Shown here: positions 1-11,700 of the stretch, in pieces
Layout of the letters: the number at the start of each line of letters is the position of its first letter
Position numbering within the stretch: position 1 is the stretch's first letter
Origin: Eretmocerus hayati
Taxonomy: Eukaryota > Arthropoda > Insecta > Hymenoptera > Aphelinidae
Length of the DNA: 64,000 bases
Reading direction: 5' to 3'
Assembly (NCBI GenBank): GCA_029851415.1
Contig: CM056744.1
Location: forward strand, 86,894,907-86,958,906
Notes under the pieces: generated by a model
Seen by the model: the letters and a program-made list of their open reading frames with translations, nothing else
Databases searched by the model: none
What the model was told of the DNA's origin: nothing
Position numbers and translations under genes: made by a program

Positions 1-765
1 AAGGCATGAATTAACAAAGAAAGCATGCGTATTTCCGACCTTTTCTCGGTTTTTTCATTATAAGTGGAAAAATATTGGTCTTTCGGGAAAACTTGCAAAG
101 GGGTAATTCGTAGATCTTCTTGAGATCTACAATAGTAATTGAATTGTTTTTTCCCGCAGAATGCATCCTTTTGGACTTATATTTGATCGAAGATTATAAT
201 CGAATTTGTTTGAATGAATTTGCTGAGAATGTTTATCAGGGGCTCAAATTTCTTTTCTCTAATAGGTAGTTGAGTCAAATTTGCACGGAGAAGATCTCTT
301 GGTATTTTTTTCCAAGTTTGATCGTTTTCGAGTGATGGGAAAAGAAAATTTTGCGACTTCTAATCCTCAACGCGGTGCTTTCATGACTGTATTTTGACTT
401 GGAAGTCGCGAAATCAGCGTTTTCCATTACTCGAAAACGATCAAACTTAAGAAGAATTACCAAGAGACCTTTCCTGTTCAAAATTGACTCAATTAACTAC
501 GGAAGAAAGATTGAACAAGGTACAATTTTAGCGAATCTATTCAAGAAAATTCGATTATAACTTTGATCAAGTATAGTTCTGGAAGGATGCATTTTATGAA
601 AAGAACAAATGAGATCACTATTGTAGATCTTAAGAAGTTAGTAGATCCACAAATTACCTCTCCTAAAGTTTCTCCGCGAAACCAATAATTTATAATTTAT
701 AATGGGAAAACTGAGGAAAGGTCGGGAAAATGCATGTTTTTATGGCTTATTTATGCGTTCCCCCA
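1..765. repeat. Foldback (inverted-repeat) element
   Basis: The left half reads as the approximate reverse complement of the right half around a centre near 383. Landmarks that pair are CGACCTTT (about 37) with GGTCGGGAAAAT (about 720), the AGATCTACAATAGT hairpin region near 125 with ACTATTGTAGATCTTAAG near 618, GAATGCATCC near 160 with GGATGCATTTT near 585, and GTTTGATCGTTTTCGAGT near 316 with ACTCGAAAACGATCAAAC near 429. The arms are clearly diverged, so this is an old non-autonomous element. No transposase is present. The short reading frame across the centre is a product of the symmetry. The left end may lie before the window. Confidence 0.75.
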
Positions 766-919
766 AGTTTTGAACAATAATTCTCACTATTATTGATTAT
801 TGGAATTGTCACCTATCATTTGAGCCCAAAAACTGGGCGGTTTGGATGATTTAAGTCAGTTAGTGAACGAATTCTGGAGCTTACTTACCTAATTGTAGGG
901 GCTCAAATGGTACCTCAAT

Positions 920-1560
920 AATATTAGCCCAATAGTACCAATTCGCGATGGATACGGAAGCTTCACGACACACTTACGAGACTTGGATGGTACTGCAATA
1001 GTTCTTGTGCAGTACCAATACAAGACAGACATGGCTGGTTCGTAAGACTAATACGACTGTGCTTGTTTTTTCACGGTACCATTGGAGTCCCGGAGAGATG
1101 TCCCGGAGCTGTCGTACCAGTGTTGAGTTGATCCTTCTGCACCGATACTGTTGCGGAACCATCCAGGTAGGGGAAAAAAGTCGCTGAGCTTCCATATTAG
1201 TCTCGAACTGGTACTGCTGCGTTAACACTATTGTCGTACCATCGAGGTTCCAGGAAAGTGTCATGGAGCTGCTGTATCAGTCTTGGACTGGTAGCGCTGC
1301 GCCAGTAATATTGTGGTACCATTCAAGTTCCGAAAAAATGTCATGGAGCTCTTGTATAAGTCCCCAAGTGGGACTGCTGCGTTAGTACTATTGTCGTACC
1401 ACCCAAGTTCCGGAAAAGTGTCACGAAGTTCCCGTATTAATCGCAAACTTGTACTGCGGCGCTAGTACTACTGCGGTACCGCTCAAATCCTGTGGAACTG
1501 TCGCGGAACTACCGCGTAAGTCTCTGACTAGTGACTGGTACTGCATTAGTGCTAGGTTGG
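920..1560. repeat. 80-bp tandem repeat array
   Basis: The motif GTACC followed by a CAAGTTCC-like stretch recurs at 1076, 1156 (as GAACC), 1236, 1316, 1396 and 1476, that is every 80 bases exactly. Each unit also carries 'TGTC(A/G)(C/T)GGAGCT' and a 'GTACTGCTGCG' piece. Degenerate units extend left to about 920 and right to about 1560. Short open frames on both strands here follow from the repeat and do not look like genes. Confidence 0.85.
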
Positions 1561-1742
1561 TGATTCTCAATAGGGTTTCGGGGGAAATGCTTTGCCTCGT
1601 GAAATTTCGATCTCAACAAAATTCACTGATCATTGAGGAGGGGCAGAGGAAAAAAAGAAGAAAACCATTTGATCTGAAATTCAAAGCACTTTCACCCCAT
1701 GCGGGGGAATACACTACTCTTGGAATAACCCTGTATACAGTA

Positions 1743-1835
1743 TGACCATGATATTTTGGGTAAATATACACTTGCAAGTGCAGTGCATAGAAATAACCTC
1801 GAAACTTTGTTCAAAATATCGTAGTCACGTGGTAT
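1743..1835 (+). repeat. Dispersed repeat, copy 1
   Basis: A stretch of about 90 bases shares an ordered series of short matches with 39082-39175, including 'AAATATACA', 'TATAACCTC'/'AATAACCTC' and 'CAAAATA(T/C)'. It abuts the left end of the 2.1-kb palindrome. The identity of the repeat is unknown. Confidence 0.45.
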
Positions 1836-1837
1836 AG

Positions 1838-3935
1838 ATATGAGTGATTCTGGAGCAAGCTGGACAAAACCGTCACCAGGGGGGTCTGGGAAAAATCCGC
1901 AAAAATTTTTTTCCATTAGTACTATGTTGAAATAGTACGAAAAAATTTTTTTCAGATTTTTTCGGCCCCCCTGTGGGCCCCAGGGCCCATGAAAGGGCCA
2001 TTTTAGGCCCTTTTTTAGCCTTTTCTAGGAAAATCATAGCTCCGACGCAATTCAATATTTTTCAACGTACTTGGGCGCATTTTTCTCGTCAAGACTAGTA
2101 CTTTTGAGAAAAAAATTGTCCAAGGCCACTTAGTGAGCCTGACGACTTCTGCCACCTATTCATTGAGAGCAAATTTTAGCGATTTTTGGGCTTGCTTCAA
2201 AGTGATGTAGCTCCCACTAGACATGTGATAATCGACTTTTACAAGTAGTCATTTTGAAGGTCTTGAAAATACCTACAATTTGCCTACTTGTAAAAGTCAA
2301 TTATCGCACTTTTTGTTGGAGCTACAGTCGATACAAGTTGAGCTATTTACGAAAAAGTCGAAAATTCAGGACTCGATTCCAAAAATATATCTTAATTTTT
2401 TTTCACCAAACTTGTGCGAAAATGTTCTTTGAGACATCTACTTTTAGTAAAAAAAAATTGGCGGAGGTTATTTTTTTTTATTTTTTTTGCCGAGCGTTAC
2501 AAAATGCCGCATTTCGTGGTTTTAGCAAAAACAGCATCTTTGACCACGGTCACATATGCTCCCATCTGGACTGATGTGCATCAATCTGTGTGAAAGTACT
2601 CCCCAAAGTACCCCCAAGTACGTGTAAAAAGTTGCGGGGACGAGCCTCCACCCAGGAGCGAGCTGTAGGTTCTATTCACCGTGTCCAAAATAGGCATTAT
2701 TTTGGCTATTCGAGCGTAAGCGACTGAGAGCATGATTTTACTTGTTCTGGCTTACAAATGAGATAATGGGCTAGAATGAGGATCCAAACATACTTTTCCG
2801 ACTCAAAATGACCATCTGAACACAATTCCGAGGTCAGTTTAGCTCTAGAATGTCGTCTAGTGCCTCAACGGGTCAGAACCCGTCGACAGAATCTAAGCTC
2901 TTGAGGGGCAGAGGGACGACTATTGAGAGCAAAACTGACCTCGGAATTGTGTTTAGATGGTCATTTTGAGTCGGATAAGCATGTTTTGATCCTCATTCTA
3001 CCCCATTATCTCATTTGTGAGCCAGAACGAGTAAAATCATGCTCTCAGTCGCTTACGCTCGAATAGCCAAAATAATGCCTATTTTTGACACGGTAAATAG
3101 AACCTACAGCTCGCTCCTGGGTGGAGGCTCGTCCCCGCAACTTCTTACACGTACTTGGGGGTACTTTGGGGAGTATTTTCACACAGATTGATGCACATCA
3201 GTCCAGATGGGAGCATATGTGACCGTGGTCAAAGATGCTGTTTTTGCTAAAACCACGAAATGCGGCATTTTGTAACGCTCGGCAAAAAAAATAAAAAAAA
3301 ATAACCTCCGCCAAATTTTTTTTACTAAAAGTAGATGTCTGAAAGAACATTTTCGCACAAGTTTGGTGAAAAAAAATTAAGATATATTTTTGGAATCTAG
3401 TCCTGAATTTTTGACTTTTTCGTAAATAGCTCAACTTGTATCGACTGTAGCTCCAACAAAGAGTGCGATAATTGACTTTTACAAGTAGGCAAATTGTAGG
3501 TATTTTCAAGACCTTCAAAATGACTACTTGTAAAAGTCGATTATCACATGTCTAGTGGGAGCTACATCACTTTGAAGCAAGCCCAAAAATCGCTAAAATT
3601 TGCTCTCAATAAATAGGTGGCAGAAGTCGTCAGGCTCACTAGATGGCCTTGGACAATTTTTTTCTCCAAAGTACTAGTCTTGACGAGAAAAATGCGCCCA
3701 AGTACGTTGAAAAATATTGAATTGCGTCGGAGCTATGATTTTCCTAGAATAGGCTAAAAAAGGGCCTAAAATGGCCCTTTCATGGGCCCTGGGGCCCACA
3801 GGGGGGGCCGAAAAAATCTGAAAAAAATTTTTTCGTACTATTTCAACATAGTACTAATGGAAAAAAATTTTCGCGGATTTTTCCCAGACCCCCCTGGTGA
3901 CGGTTTTGTCCAGCTTGCTCCAGAATCACTCATAT
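1838..3935. mobile_element. 2.1-kb palindromic foldback transposon
   Basis: Two arms of about 1030 bases are inverted copies around a centre near 2887. The outer ends read ATATGAGTGATTCTGGAGC and its reverse complement at 3917-3935. Matching inner landmarks are the GGGCCCCAGGGCCCATG block (about 1975 and 3780), the CGCACTTTTTGTTGG block (about 2306) against its partner near 3455, and CACAATTCCGAGGTCAGTTT at 2821 against 2933. A second, smaller hairpin lies inside each arm (CTTTTACAAGTAG and CTACTTGTAAAAG). The arms are about 95% alike by eye, so the element is fairly young. No transposase can be read; the two 106-residue frames at 2254-2574 and 3198-3518 are the same frame seen on opposite arms. 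A clear target duplication was not found. A diverged relative lies at 57.86-58.55 kb. Confidence 0.9.
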
Positions 3936-4169
3936 ACAATTTCAACGCGCGGAGATTTAAAATGAACGATTTCAACTACAGATATTCCACGCAAAATTCT
4001 GAAAAAAACTACACAATGTGTATAACGTGTGTTAATATTTCGATTCATGTGATAGGAAAGAAAATGATATAAATCGAGTTGTACCGATATAGCTCCCAAA
4101 TTTCTTCATTCGTCTTTGTTCGTGCTACTAATGGTTCAATCTTGAGACAGAGATAATTGGTGTAAGAGA

Positions 4170-4316
4170 ACCTATATAGGTATCCATACACACGTACAAG
4201 ATATCAAACATATATTTGTCAGTAGGGATAGGAATTACACTTCCTGTTTGTTTTCCACTCATTCACTAGCTGATAAGGATCAGAAAATGAAACTCATAAT
4301 CCTAACTCCATTAGTG
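4170..4316 (+). promoter_or_regulatory. Possible alternative promoter and first exon
   Basis: CCTATATAGG occurs near 4170. Downstream, ATG at 4287 opens a ten-codon exon (MKLIILTPLV) that ends at 4316 just before GTAAGG. It stops in phase 0, as the main first exon at 4555-4572 does, so joining it to the exon at 4655 would also give a hydrophobic leader. Only the sequence context supports this; it may be chance. Confidence 0.35.
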
Positions 4317-4484
4317 GTAAGGAGAGTTATACAATAAATTTGTCTAATCCAGGCGTTATTTCACTTGCTCTATTGTTCAGGGCAGCTCTTGAGAAAGGGA
4401 TGATAATCATTCGTATCATAATCACATCATTGACTCTTCAAATCGAAAATGCACTCATGGGATTCTACTTCCTCGAGCACGCTG

Positions 4485-4493
4485 TATTTATAG
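4485..4493 (+). promoter_or_regulatory. TATA box of the Ala/Gln-rich gene
   Basis: TATTTATAG lies about 70 bases before the ATG at 4555. This leaves room for a transcription start near 4515-4520 and a 5' UTR of about 35-40 bases. Confidence 0.5.
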
Positions 4494-4554
4494 AGATATT
4501 TCCAAATTTCGAGTCATTCTTGAACACTCGCTCGTCTGCTCATTGAGTAGCAAA

Positions 4555-6818
4555 ATGAAGGTTTTTTTGGTGGTGAGTCATCCATTTCAACATTTTTTAC
4601 ACTAGTTTCCTCTGTACATTCAAATAAATGAAGAACAACAATGTCTTGTTTAAGGTTTGTTTCGTGACGATGGTTATGACGGGAGCAATTGCGAATCAAG
4701 AAACCAAAAAGAAAGAGAAAAGAGGCGTTGGGTTCGAGAGCTTTCAGAGCTCAGCTCTTGATCCACTCAACGTTCCTCAAAGTTTTGGTCTACCAATTTG
4801 GAATCCTGTGACGATAGATTCTTCGGTTTGGGATTCAGATCCTACTAGAAATTTTGCCTTCGAGAACGTGCAGTTTGCAGCGCCCCATAATAGTTTGACT
4901 TTGCAGGTAGGTTATCCCACAAATGAGCCCTTTCTGGAGTCGATCGAGCCCTGGATGAATTAAATAGTCTCAAAATATCACTTACAATTTGATTAGCCTC
5001 AGAAACACACTGCTCGTTCAAGATGTCTGGTTTATCACTTCTGATGGTTATATTCGAATGGAGATCGAGGAAGTCTATAATGAGATTCAGGCGTTGTTCG
5101 GTTCAATATTTGTCAATTTGTATAGATTGATAATTTTTTGTCCCCATGACTCCTTTCCTTGGTCTCCGAGGATCATGGGCCGACTCTATAGAAACACATT
5201 CTCTCAGAGAGGACTCTTCATAGCCAATCTATTAGAGTCCATATCCTGAACCAGTGAAGATTTCACATATATTTTTGAAGTGATGTCCTAAAAAGACATG
5301 GGAATTATTCAACCACACAGAAAACATTTTGAACGAGGTACGAGTAGTAGTGCTCACCTTGAGAACCATATTTTGACAAGGATTATACCAAAATTAACTA
5401 TTTTTTGATGAAGAGGGGATTGCTTGATATTGAAAAGGAAATTTCTTACATTTAAAATGCAAGATCTATCATTAGTTCTTATACCTTCTCACTCCATATA
5501 ATACTCACTTCTTAGAAAAAGAGAGGAAACTTCTTTTCACACATTTTCATAGCAGAATCTTTGATTTCGTAAAAGTTATTATTGTTTAAAAAATCATTGT
5601 GAAAATTGCAGGCTTTGAGAGATCCTGGATCCGTAGTACAAAGTGTTGCATATTCACCTGAAGTACTTCGAGCAATTCAGTTTGCAAAAGAAGCTAATCG
5701 TCATGTACAATTGGCTCAGCAAAGAGTGCATGAAGCAAAACAAGCTGCCATAATTCAGCAAAAAATTGCCCTAGCAAGGGAAACTGCTGCTCGAGAAGCT
5801 GCTCAGAGGTGCGTGCAAAAAATCGTAACGGTATCCTGTGAACGTTTTTTGACAATCCATTATAACTTACTCCACTAATAACTCGAATCAAATCAAGCCT
5901 CAGATCTCAAGATCCTCCACCATCTCACACTGGGAATTACTCTTGCCTAAATCAAAACAATCCTCTAAAAGCTCCACAACCAAGGACACAATTCAAACTT
6001 GAGCTGTAAGCAACTTTTCGGGACAATATCATCTGAATATACCGTTTCACATCACTGCAGATCAGCTGAAATAGTGTCACAAGCCGATGCCGAAGCCAGG
6101 ATGTCAGCTCAGCAACTCGTCGACGTTCAACGGAGGCTGGCAACACTCAAGGATGCCGTTGCTGCGGCTCAGAGGTTGGCTGCAGCGCGAGAAAATGCCG
6201 CAGCCGCAGCAATTCAGCGTAGTGCTGCCGACACTGCGGCCGAACTTCGAAAGCAGGACGTCGAAAGGCAGATTAGCCAAACCGAGCGTGAAGCTAAGGT
6301 ATAATCCATTTACCAGCTGCCACCTTACCGGATTCTGACCTCTTGAGATAATTTGATGTTGAGACGATTATCATCGCTTTGAATTTGAAGTGATTGAGAT
6401 TTGAATCTTGAGATTGGATTTGTTGGCTGCAGTGTACTGCTTGATTGCTTTTGATCTTGGTGTCACTTTTATGGTGCTTATATAGATATTTTGGAGGAAA
6501 AAATCATAATTTTTTGACTTTTCAGCAGAGTATTCAAAATTTTACATTGTTTCACTTTATATTTCTAAATCTCTTATTCCATCTAATCGCTAGCCATGAT
6601 TGAAAACAACCGCAAAAATGAAGTTGAAAACTTTTCGTTCTAATTTAATTTGTTATTTCAACTTTTCCCACAATAGCCAAACATATTATGATTTTCAGGT
6701 CAAGGATTGGATATCTCCGCGTGAAACCACGGTCCATTTCCGGAACACTGTGACTCCAAATATTCTGAAAAATGATCCAAGGCTAAGACAACCAGAGGTA
6801 TTCAACCCGTGGGGTTGA
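4555..6818 (+). CDS. Secreted Ala/Gln-rich protein, five exons
   Basis: The model joins 4555-4572, 4655-4906, 5612-5808, 6061-6298 and 6699-6818, all with GT-AG borders and matching phases (0, 0, 2, 0), giving 274 residues. Residues 1-19 or so (MKVFLVVCFVTMVMTGAIA) are a classic signal peptide. Then comes a Lys/Arg-rich patch (KKKEKR) that could be a processing site, a region of about 70 residues rich in Pro, Phe, Asn and Ser, and a long central segment (roughly residues 95-235) very rich in Ala, Gln, Arg and Glu and free of Pro, which should be helical or coiled-coil. The C-terminus ends NPWG. I do not recognise a named family; composition and neighbours suggest an extracellular matrix or cuticle component (inference). 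A broken copy of exon 2 lies at about 8.2-8.4 kb. A polyadenylation signal AATAAA is at 7137. Confidence 0.8.
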
Positions 6819-7136
6819 TCCGGCCGATATCATGAGGAAATCGATAAAATTGTGAGGAGAGGAAATATTGGATCAAAATCAGTTTATATACCACATACAG
6901 AGATGAAAGTTCACTTCTGAGCAAGTGCAATACTGATGTGTAGATGTAGTCAGAAATTCATTTTCAAGAATTACTGTAAGCCATTTTTGATATCTAGAAA
7001 TAATATCACCGAACCGTAGTAATCTAATCATAATCTTCAGACTATGATCGTGAAACCTCTATCTATCATGAGAATGGATTCTCAATTCCATAATACCATT
7101 CGCTGCTATGTAACATCCCGAATATTTAGTTCTACG

Positions 7137-7142
7137 AATAAA
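7137..7142 (+). terminator. Polyadenylation signal of the Ala/Gln-rich gene
   Basis: AATAAA lies 319 bases after the stop codon at 6818 and is the first canonical signal noticed downstream. Confidence 0.5.
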
Positions 7143-7379
7143 ATCCAAAGTCAATGAAATTCACAGATTTGTATGTATTTTAGAATCCAAATTCTATCTC
7201 CCCGTATTTCCTTTATCTATCTCCCCGTATTTCCTGATTCACTTTCATGTACAAATGAAATGTGGAACATACCCTGGCAATGTCCTCTGAGTCTCATGCG
7301 AGGTCTCATGAAAAGCTATGAGGACCAAAATAATGATCTGCAGAGAACGTTCTTCCGCATTTTGTTGGGATGAGTATGG

Positions 7380-8110
7380 GGACTAACCAGGAGATATTTT
7401 TGAATTCGGATCACCACTTCGTCCAAAGCTCTGGAAGAAATATTCTTTTAGCAAAAAAGATGATATCAAAATTGTAGACCCTAATGCTTAAGGCTGTGTC
7501 AGAGTCTCGCGCAAAACGGGGTTACACTTTTTGCAATGATTTCTCCATCAATTGAGACAAGGGTGGTTGCAAATGACTTGGAATTGCTTCAGAAATGTGC
7601 CTCTGGTACGGTCAGTGAGGGAAAAAGTCTCTATCTGCCTCAAAACTCGATCTTCGGTACGAGCTCGCGCTCTTTGAGAATCAGAATCGGAATATCTCGC
7701 GATTCTTTGATTCTTCCTTTGGAGTGAGAGGCTTTTATCCTCACAGATCGTACCAGAGGCAAATTCCTTAAGCAATTCCGAGTCATTTGCGACCATCCCC
7801 GTCCCAATAGGTGTGAAAATCATCGCGTAAGTTGTAACCCCGTTTTTGCCGCGAGACTCCGACATGGCCTTAAATGCTCCCGAGCCACAGCCAAAAACAT
7901 AAACATTGTCTATGTATAGGCCCATGATAAAGATTATACCTGATATAGGTATACCGTCAATACTAATTCCATGGCTGTAACTTGCCAACGCTTGAGCAGT
8001 AGGGTCTATAACTTTGAATGTCATATTTTGGCACCGAAAAAAGATCATTTTCAAAGTTTCAACCAAATCAGAGATTCGGGTGTAGAAATCTCTCCTGGTG
8101 AGAATCATCA
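7380..8110. repeat. Foldback element with an inserted segment
   Basis: The arms pair around about 7680. GAGTCTCGCGCAAAACGGGG at 7503 pairs with CCCCGTTTTTGCCGCGAGACTC near 7840, and GTAGACCCTAATGCTTAAGG at 7474 pairs with CTTGAGCAGTAGGGTCTATA near 7990. The outer CCAGGAGATATTT (about 7388) pairs with AAATCTCTCCTGG (about 8085). About 115 bases (7868-7985) in the right arm have no partner and look like a later insertion. The 205-residue minus-strand frame over this region is a by-product. Confidence 0.75.
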
Positions 8111-8175
8111 TATTTCCAAAGTGAATGGAAAAATCTCTTGAATGAACTTTGACAACCACTATCAACCAGGAAACC

Positions 8176-8405
8176 TTGAAATGTTCATCAAAGTTTCATG
8201 GGCCCGTCAAGTACCACTGAATAGTCTTCGAAGTTTTGATTTGGCAATCTGGAATCCTTTGAGGATAAGCCTTCGATTTTGGAGACCCCTTTCTACTTCG
8301 TCCTCAAGACTGTACAGTTTGTATCTCCACGTCATAATTCAACTCCACTGTCAAGTTATCCCACAAACATTCTACTGAGTCAATTGAGCCCTCAATGAAT
8401 GGAGT
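8176..8405 (+). pseudogene. Broken duplicate of exon 2 of the Ala/Gln-rich gene
   Basis: Bases 8225-8405 align with 4777-4960 of the functional gene, through the end of exon 2 and into intron 2. Matching landmarks include AAGTTTTGATTTGGCAATCTGGAATCCT against AAGTTTTGGTCTACCAATTTGGAATCCT, GTTATCCCACAAA at 8354 against 4912, and GAGCCCT(C/G)(A/G)ATGAAT at both ends. The exon's CAG|GTAGG donor is lost, there are no flanking exons, and the reading frame is disrupted, so this is a partial, non-functional copy. Its presence between the Ala/Gln-rich gene and paralogue A fits local tandem duplication. Confidence 0.7.
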
Positions 8406-8770
8406 TAAAGGGTTGTGGGTCGTTTCACCATTTAATTCTTCAAAACACGCCGTACACAAGTATTCTCAGGGTAGAATTTTATTATGTGATTTTCATTCCA
8501 TCATACTTGTGTTTCCCACAGAATACCACGAATGGATCAAAACATCTTCCCAATAATAATTCTCTGCTCTTAAGAATTTTAATGGTTCGTGAATAGTCAT
8601 TACATTCTCAAAGCATATGGAATCTTGGGAATATGGTGACGCCGAAAAATGAGACAATTTAATTGTTTTCTCCCAAGGATAATGCTTTCTGTGCACGACT
8701 TGATACGGATTTTGATCTGAAAAATCTCCCCAGAATTTTTGAAGTATAATAGATAAGCATGAGAAAAGCA
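8406..8770. other. No recognisable feature
   Basis: Between the pseudogene fragment and the candidate first exon of paralogue A I see no repeat, RNA or convincing coding sequence. The overlapping minus-strand frames here have no start context, splice sites or known motif. Confidence 0.5.
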
Positions 8771-11700
8771 ATGAGTATGATGAAAAATGTCCAGGTAGGA
8801 CAAGGAAATACAGTCAAGTGTATGTTACATCGATCGCTCACATTGCGTTTCGAGAAGACCAACCAGCCTACTTACGCACTCGATCTTCCTCCCTAGTTAC
8901 GTAAAACTGACACCTAACTAGGACTAAACAACACGTTGAGTTTTTTCTCCCTTTCAACTAATCCAGATTACGAAGACAACCTGCTCAACGAGATCCGTTC
9001 CGGATCCGGGCTGCCATTTTTGAAGCAAGATGAACGAGATTTGTAACAAATCTAGTTCGAAGAGTAATCTAGATTACGTAGGTTTCATATAAAGTCAGAA
9101 AGATATTCGATGTCTCGATTCAGTATCCATTTGATTGTTGAATGGTTATATTGGTTCGCCGCTCATTTGGGGGCTTTACCATGTTACCCGGCGTGAGTGA
9201 GATCGAAAAATTCAATCAACAGTTCGTAAGATTTTCAGTGTTGGAGGCGTAGCTTTCTCCTGTAAAAGTTCCCAGACTCATTTGAAATCGGAAATAATGA
9301 TAGAGTTGTTGAGATTTTTTTCTCCAATACAATTTCAACGCGCAATGGCGTTTGCACTTATTCTTTGAGAAACTTTCACTTTCAATTTTCGCCCGTCCTT
9401 TGAAAAAAAAAAAACTCGAATTCATCAGGAAATCTTGAGACGTTATCTTTCGTGAGTGATAATCGATGGTGTTTGAAATACGAAGAATGAAAGAGATACT
9501 GATCTGATTTTAAAAACATTCTCCTAACCAATGTCCATTCACAACATTCGATTCCATTCCGATCGGTGACAGGTCATTAACTATAAATATATATACTCAT
9601 GGAATTGAACGATAACGAGGTACTCAAAATTATTCCACAGACATCAATCACAAGTTTATTCTTGAACTGCCTGGTCATCGCATGCGCTAGTTGCGCAAGT
9701 TTATCAGGGTAAGTAGATTTGATAAGAATCCATTCTTTTCAATCGTCTTCGTGTATTAGAGTCAACAATCCCGTGAACCCAATCATCCACAATTGGGTCA
9801 CAAGGATTAATATGGAAAAGAAAGAAAGTTAAAACCAGTAACATTGAAAAATTTCGAGTTATTGATAAAAAAGATGGAATATACCATGGATCTTGATGAA
9901 ATGAGTGATTTATCATACGTAATCTCAATCGACGGTATCCATATTCTACATAGCCATATAGTTATGATGGAAAAATTAAAGCAGATGGGCCCAAGATTCT
10001 GTACTCTTTCTCCATTCTTTCCAAATTTTTCTACAGTCTCGGGATTGAGCCATATCCGCAATGACATCCCTATGGTTTTTCTCACGGGATTTGGACCCAG
10101 CAAAATCCCTGTGGAACGCCCACGAGGGTTCCCCGCGTTAATTCGTATGACGTTTGGACTTAGGAGTTTTTTGTTGAGAAACAAAATTATTCATAAAAAT
10201 TGGAAAAATCAGGAACAAATAGAAGAGCAGGCGCAGCGTTATTGAGGTCACGACTAAGTCAACCATGAAGTAAATAATACGACCTCAATCTGTAACCTCA
10301 TCCGTAATTTTTTTCAATTTTAATAAAAAGTTTTGTTTTTTAACAAAAAATTTCTAAGTCCAATCGTCACCGGTTATTGTACGCATCGACGCGGTAATCC
10401 GCCGTGGGTGTCCCGCAGGGATTTCGCTGGGTCTTATCACCGCGAGGAAACCCACAGGGGAAGCCCCAGCGGGAAAGGGACCGAGTGATACAACCGGTGG
10501 TTATTTTTGTAAGGGTGACGACAGATAACCCGCTATGACACGAATCTCACGACACGACACCGCCCACCACGATTCGGAATTCATTCCTGCGAACCTAATT
10601 ATCGATGAGTTTGATTCATTTTCATAATCCATAAATGGCACTGTAAAAATGAATCTAATCCATCGATGGTTGGGCTCGCAGGAATGAATTCCGTGTCGTG
10701 TCAGGTGGTGTCGTGTTGTGAAATTTGTGTCGTGGCGGGTTGCCTGTCATCACCCGAAGGGGATCAATATAGCTTTCAATATCACTTATTTGAGAAATAT
10801 TTTTCTGAGATTTCTGACGAACCTTCCTATTTGGGTCAGTAGGCTCACCAACGATCAAGATCAAAAACAAGATTTTAATTCAAAGAGGGCTATCAGGAGT
10901 GGAGGATGGGAAGGTGGTCAGATAGCCATTGAAATTGGTGGATGGAATCAACACCAGTCGCATGCAATTCATGCTGTACCAGTTGGTGAACATGTACAAG
11001 TTTCAAAACCATTGCTCATACCTATCTACAAAAATATCGGTACGTACTTTTTGTATGATATGGCTCTAGAACGATATGAATCCATTGGAGATTCTCGAAA
11101 ATCACTCTAGTATTCCGGGGTCTGCATTCATCGGTAATTACTTTGGGGAGGGGGGGGGCGAATGGAATCTTTGCATAGCCAAATGGAATTCTTTTTCAAG
11201 TTATCCTGTTGGAATTTTCCCGAATGGTGGTCATCAATTTGAGCAGGTCTAAATACTACAGTTTGATTAATCCCGGCATCATTGCCATACCATTGACTTT
11301 CTCATCCAGTGAGTCTAAGGAAAATCTACGAGAAGGCTTGAAAATTTTCACTCAAAGACACCACTGATAATTTTTTGTATTTTTCAAATGCAAGAACGGG
11401 AGGACTATGAATCTGTGTACTGGAATATTTGTGCGGGACTTTATAATTTTGAATACTTAGCTTCAAAAGTGAGAATGAGTTTCATCATGAGACTAATGCC
11501 TTTGTCAATTTCTTCTCATCATTCTGACCTGAAAAGACTGCTATTAAACGTAATCTAAGAGTTCTCATGATGAAAAATCCTACTCACCCTGTGCTCGCAG
11601 GTTCATTTCGGGCCCCCCTTGCTTCGCTCGAAAAATGAAGCGTCCTAGCGCCCGAACTGAGTGCACGCGGCCAGGGTAATAATGCATCATTTTCATGTAA

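Noticed and set aside
920..1560. CRISPR array
   Set aside because: The whole 80-bp unit repeats, with no unique spacers, and the context is eukaryotic.
2254..3518. Two 106-residue frames as paralogous genes
   Set aside because: They are the same sequence on opposite arms of the palindrome.
7548..8165. 205-residue minus-strand frame as a gene
   Set aside because: It spans both arms of a foldback; its ends encode similar peptides because of the symmetry, and no family motif or splice context exists.
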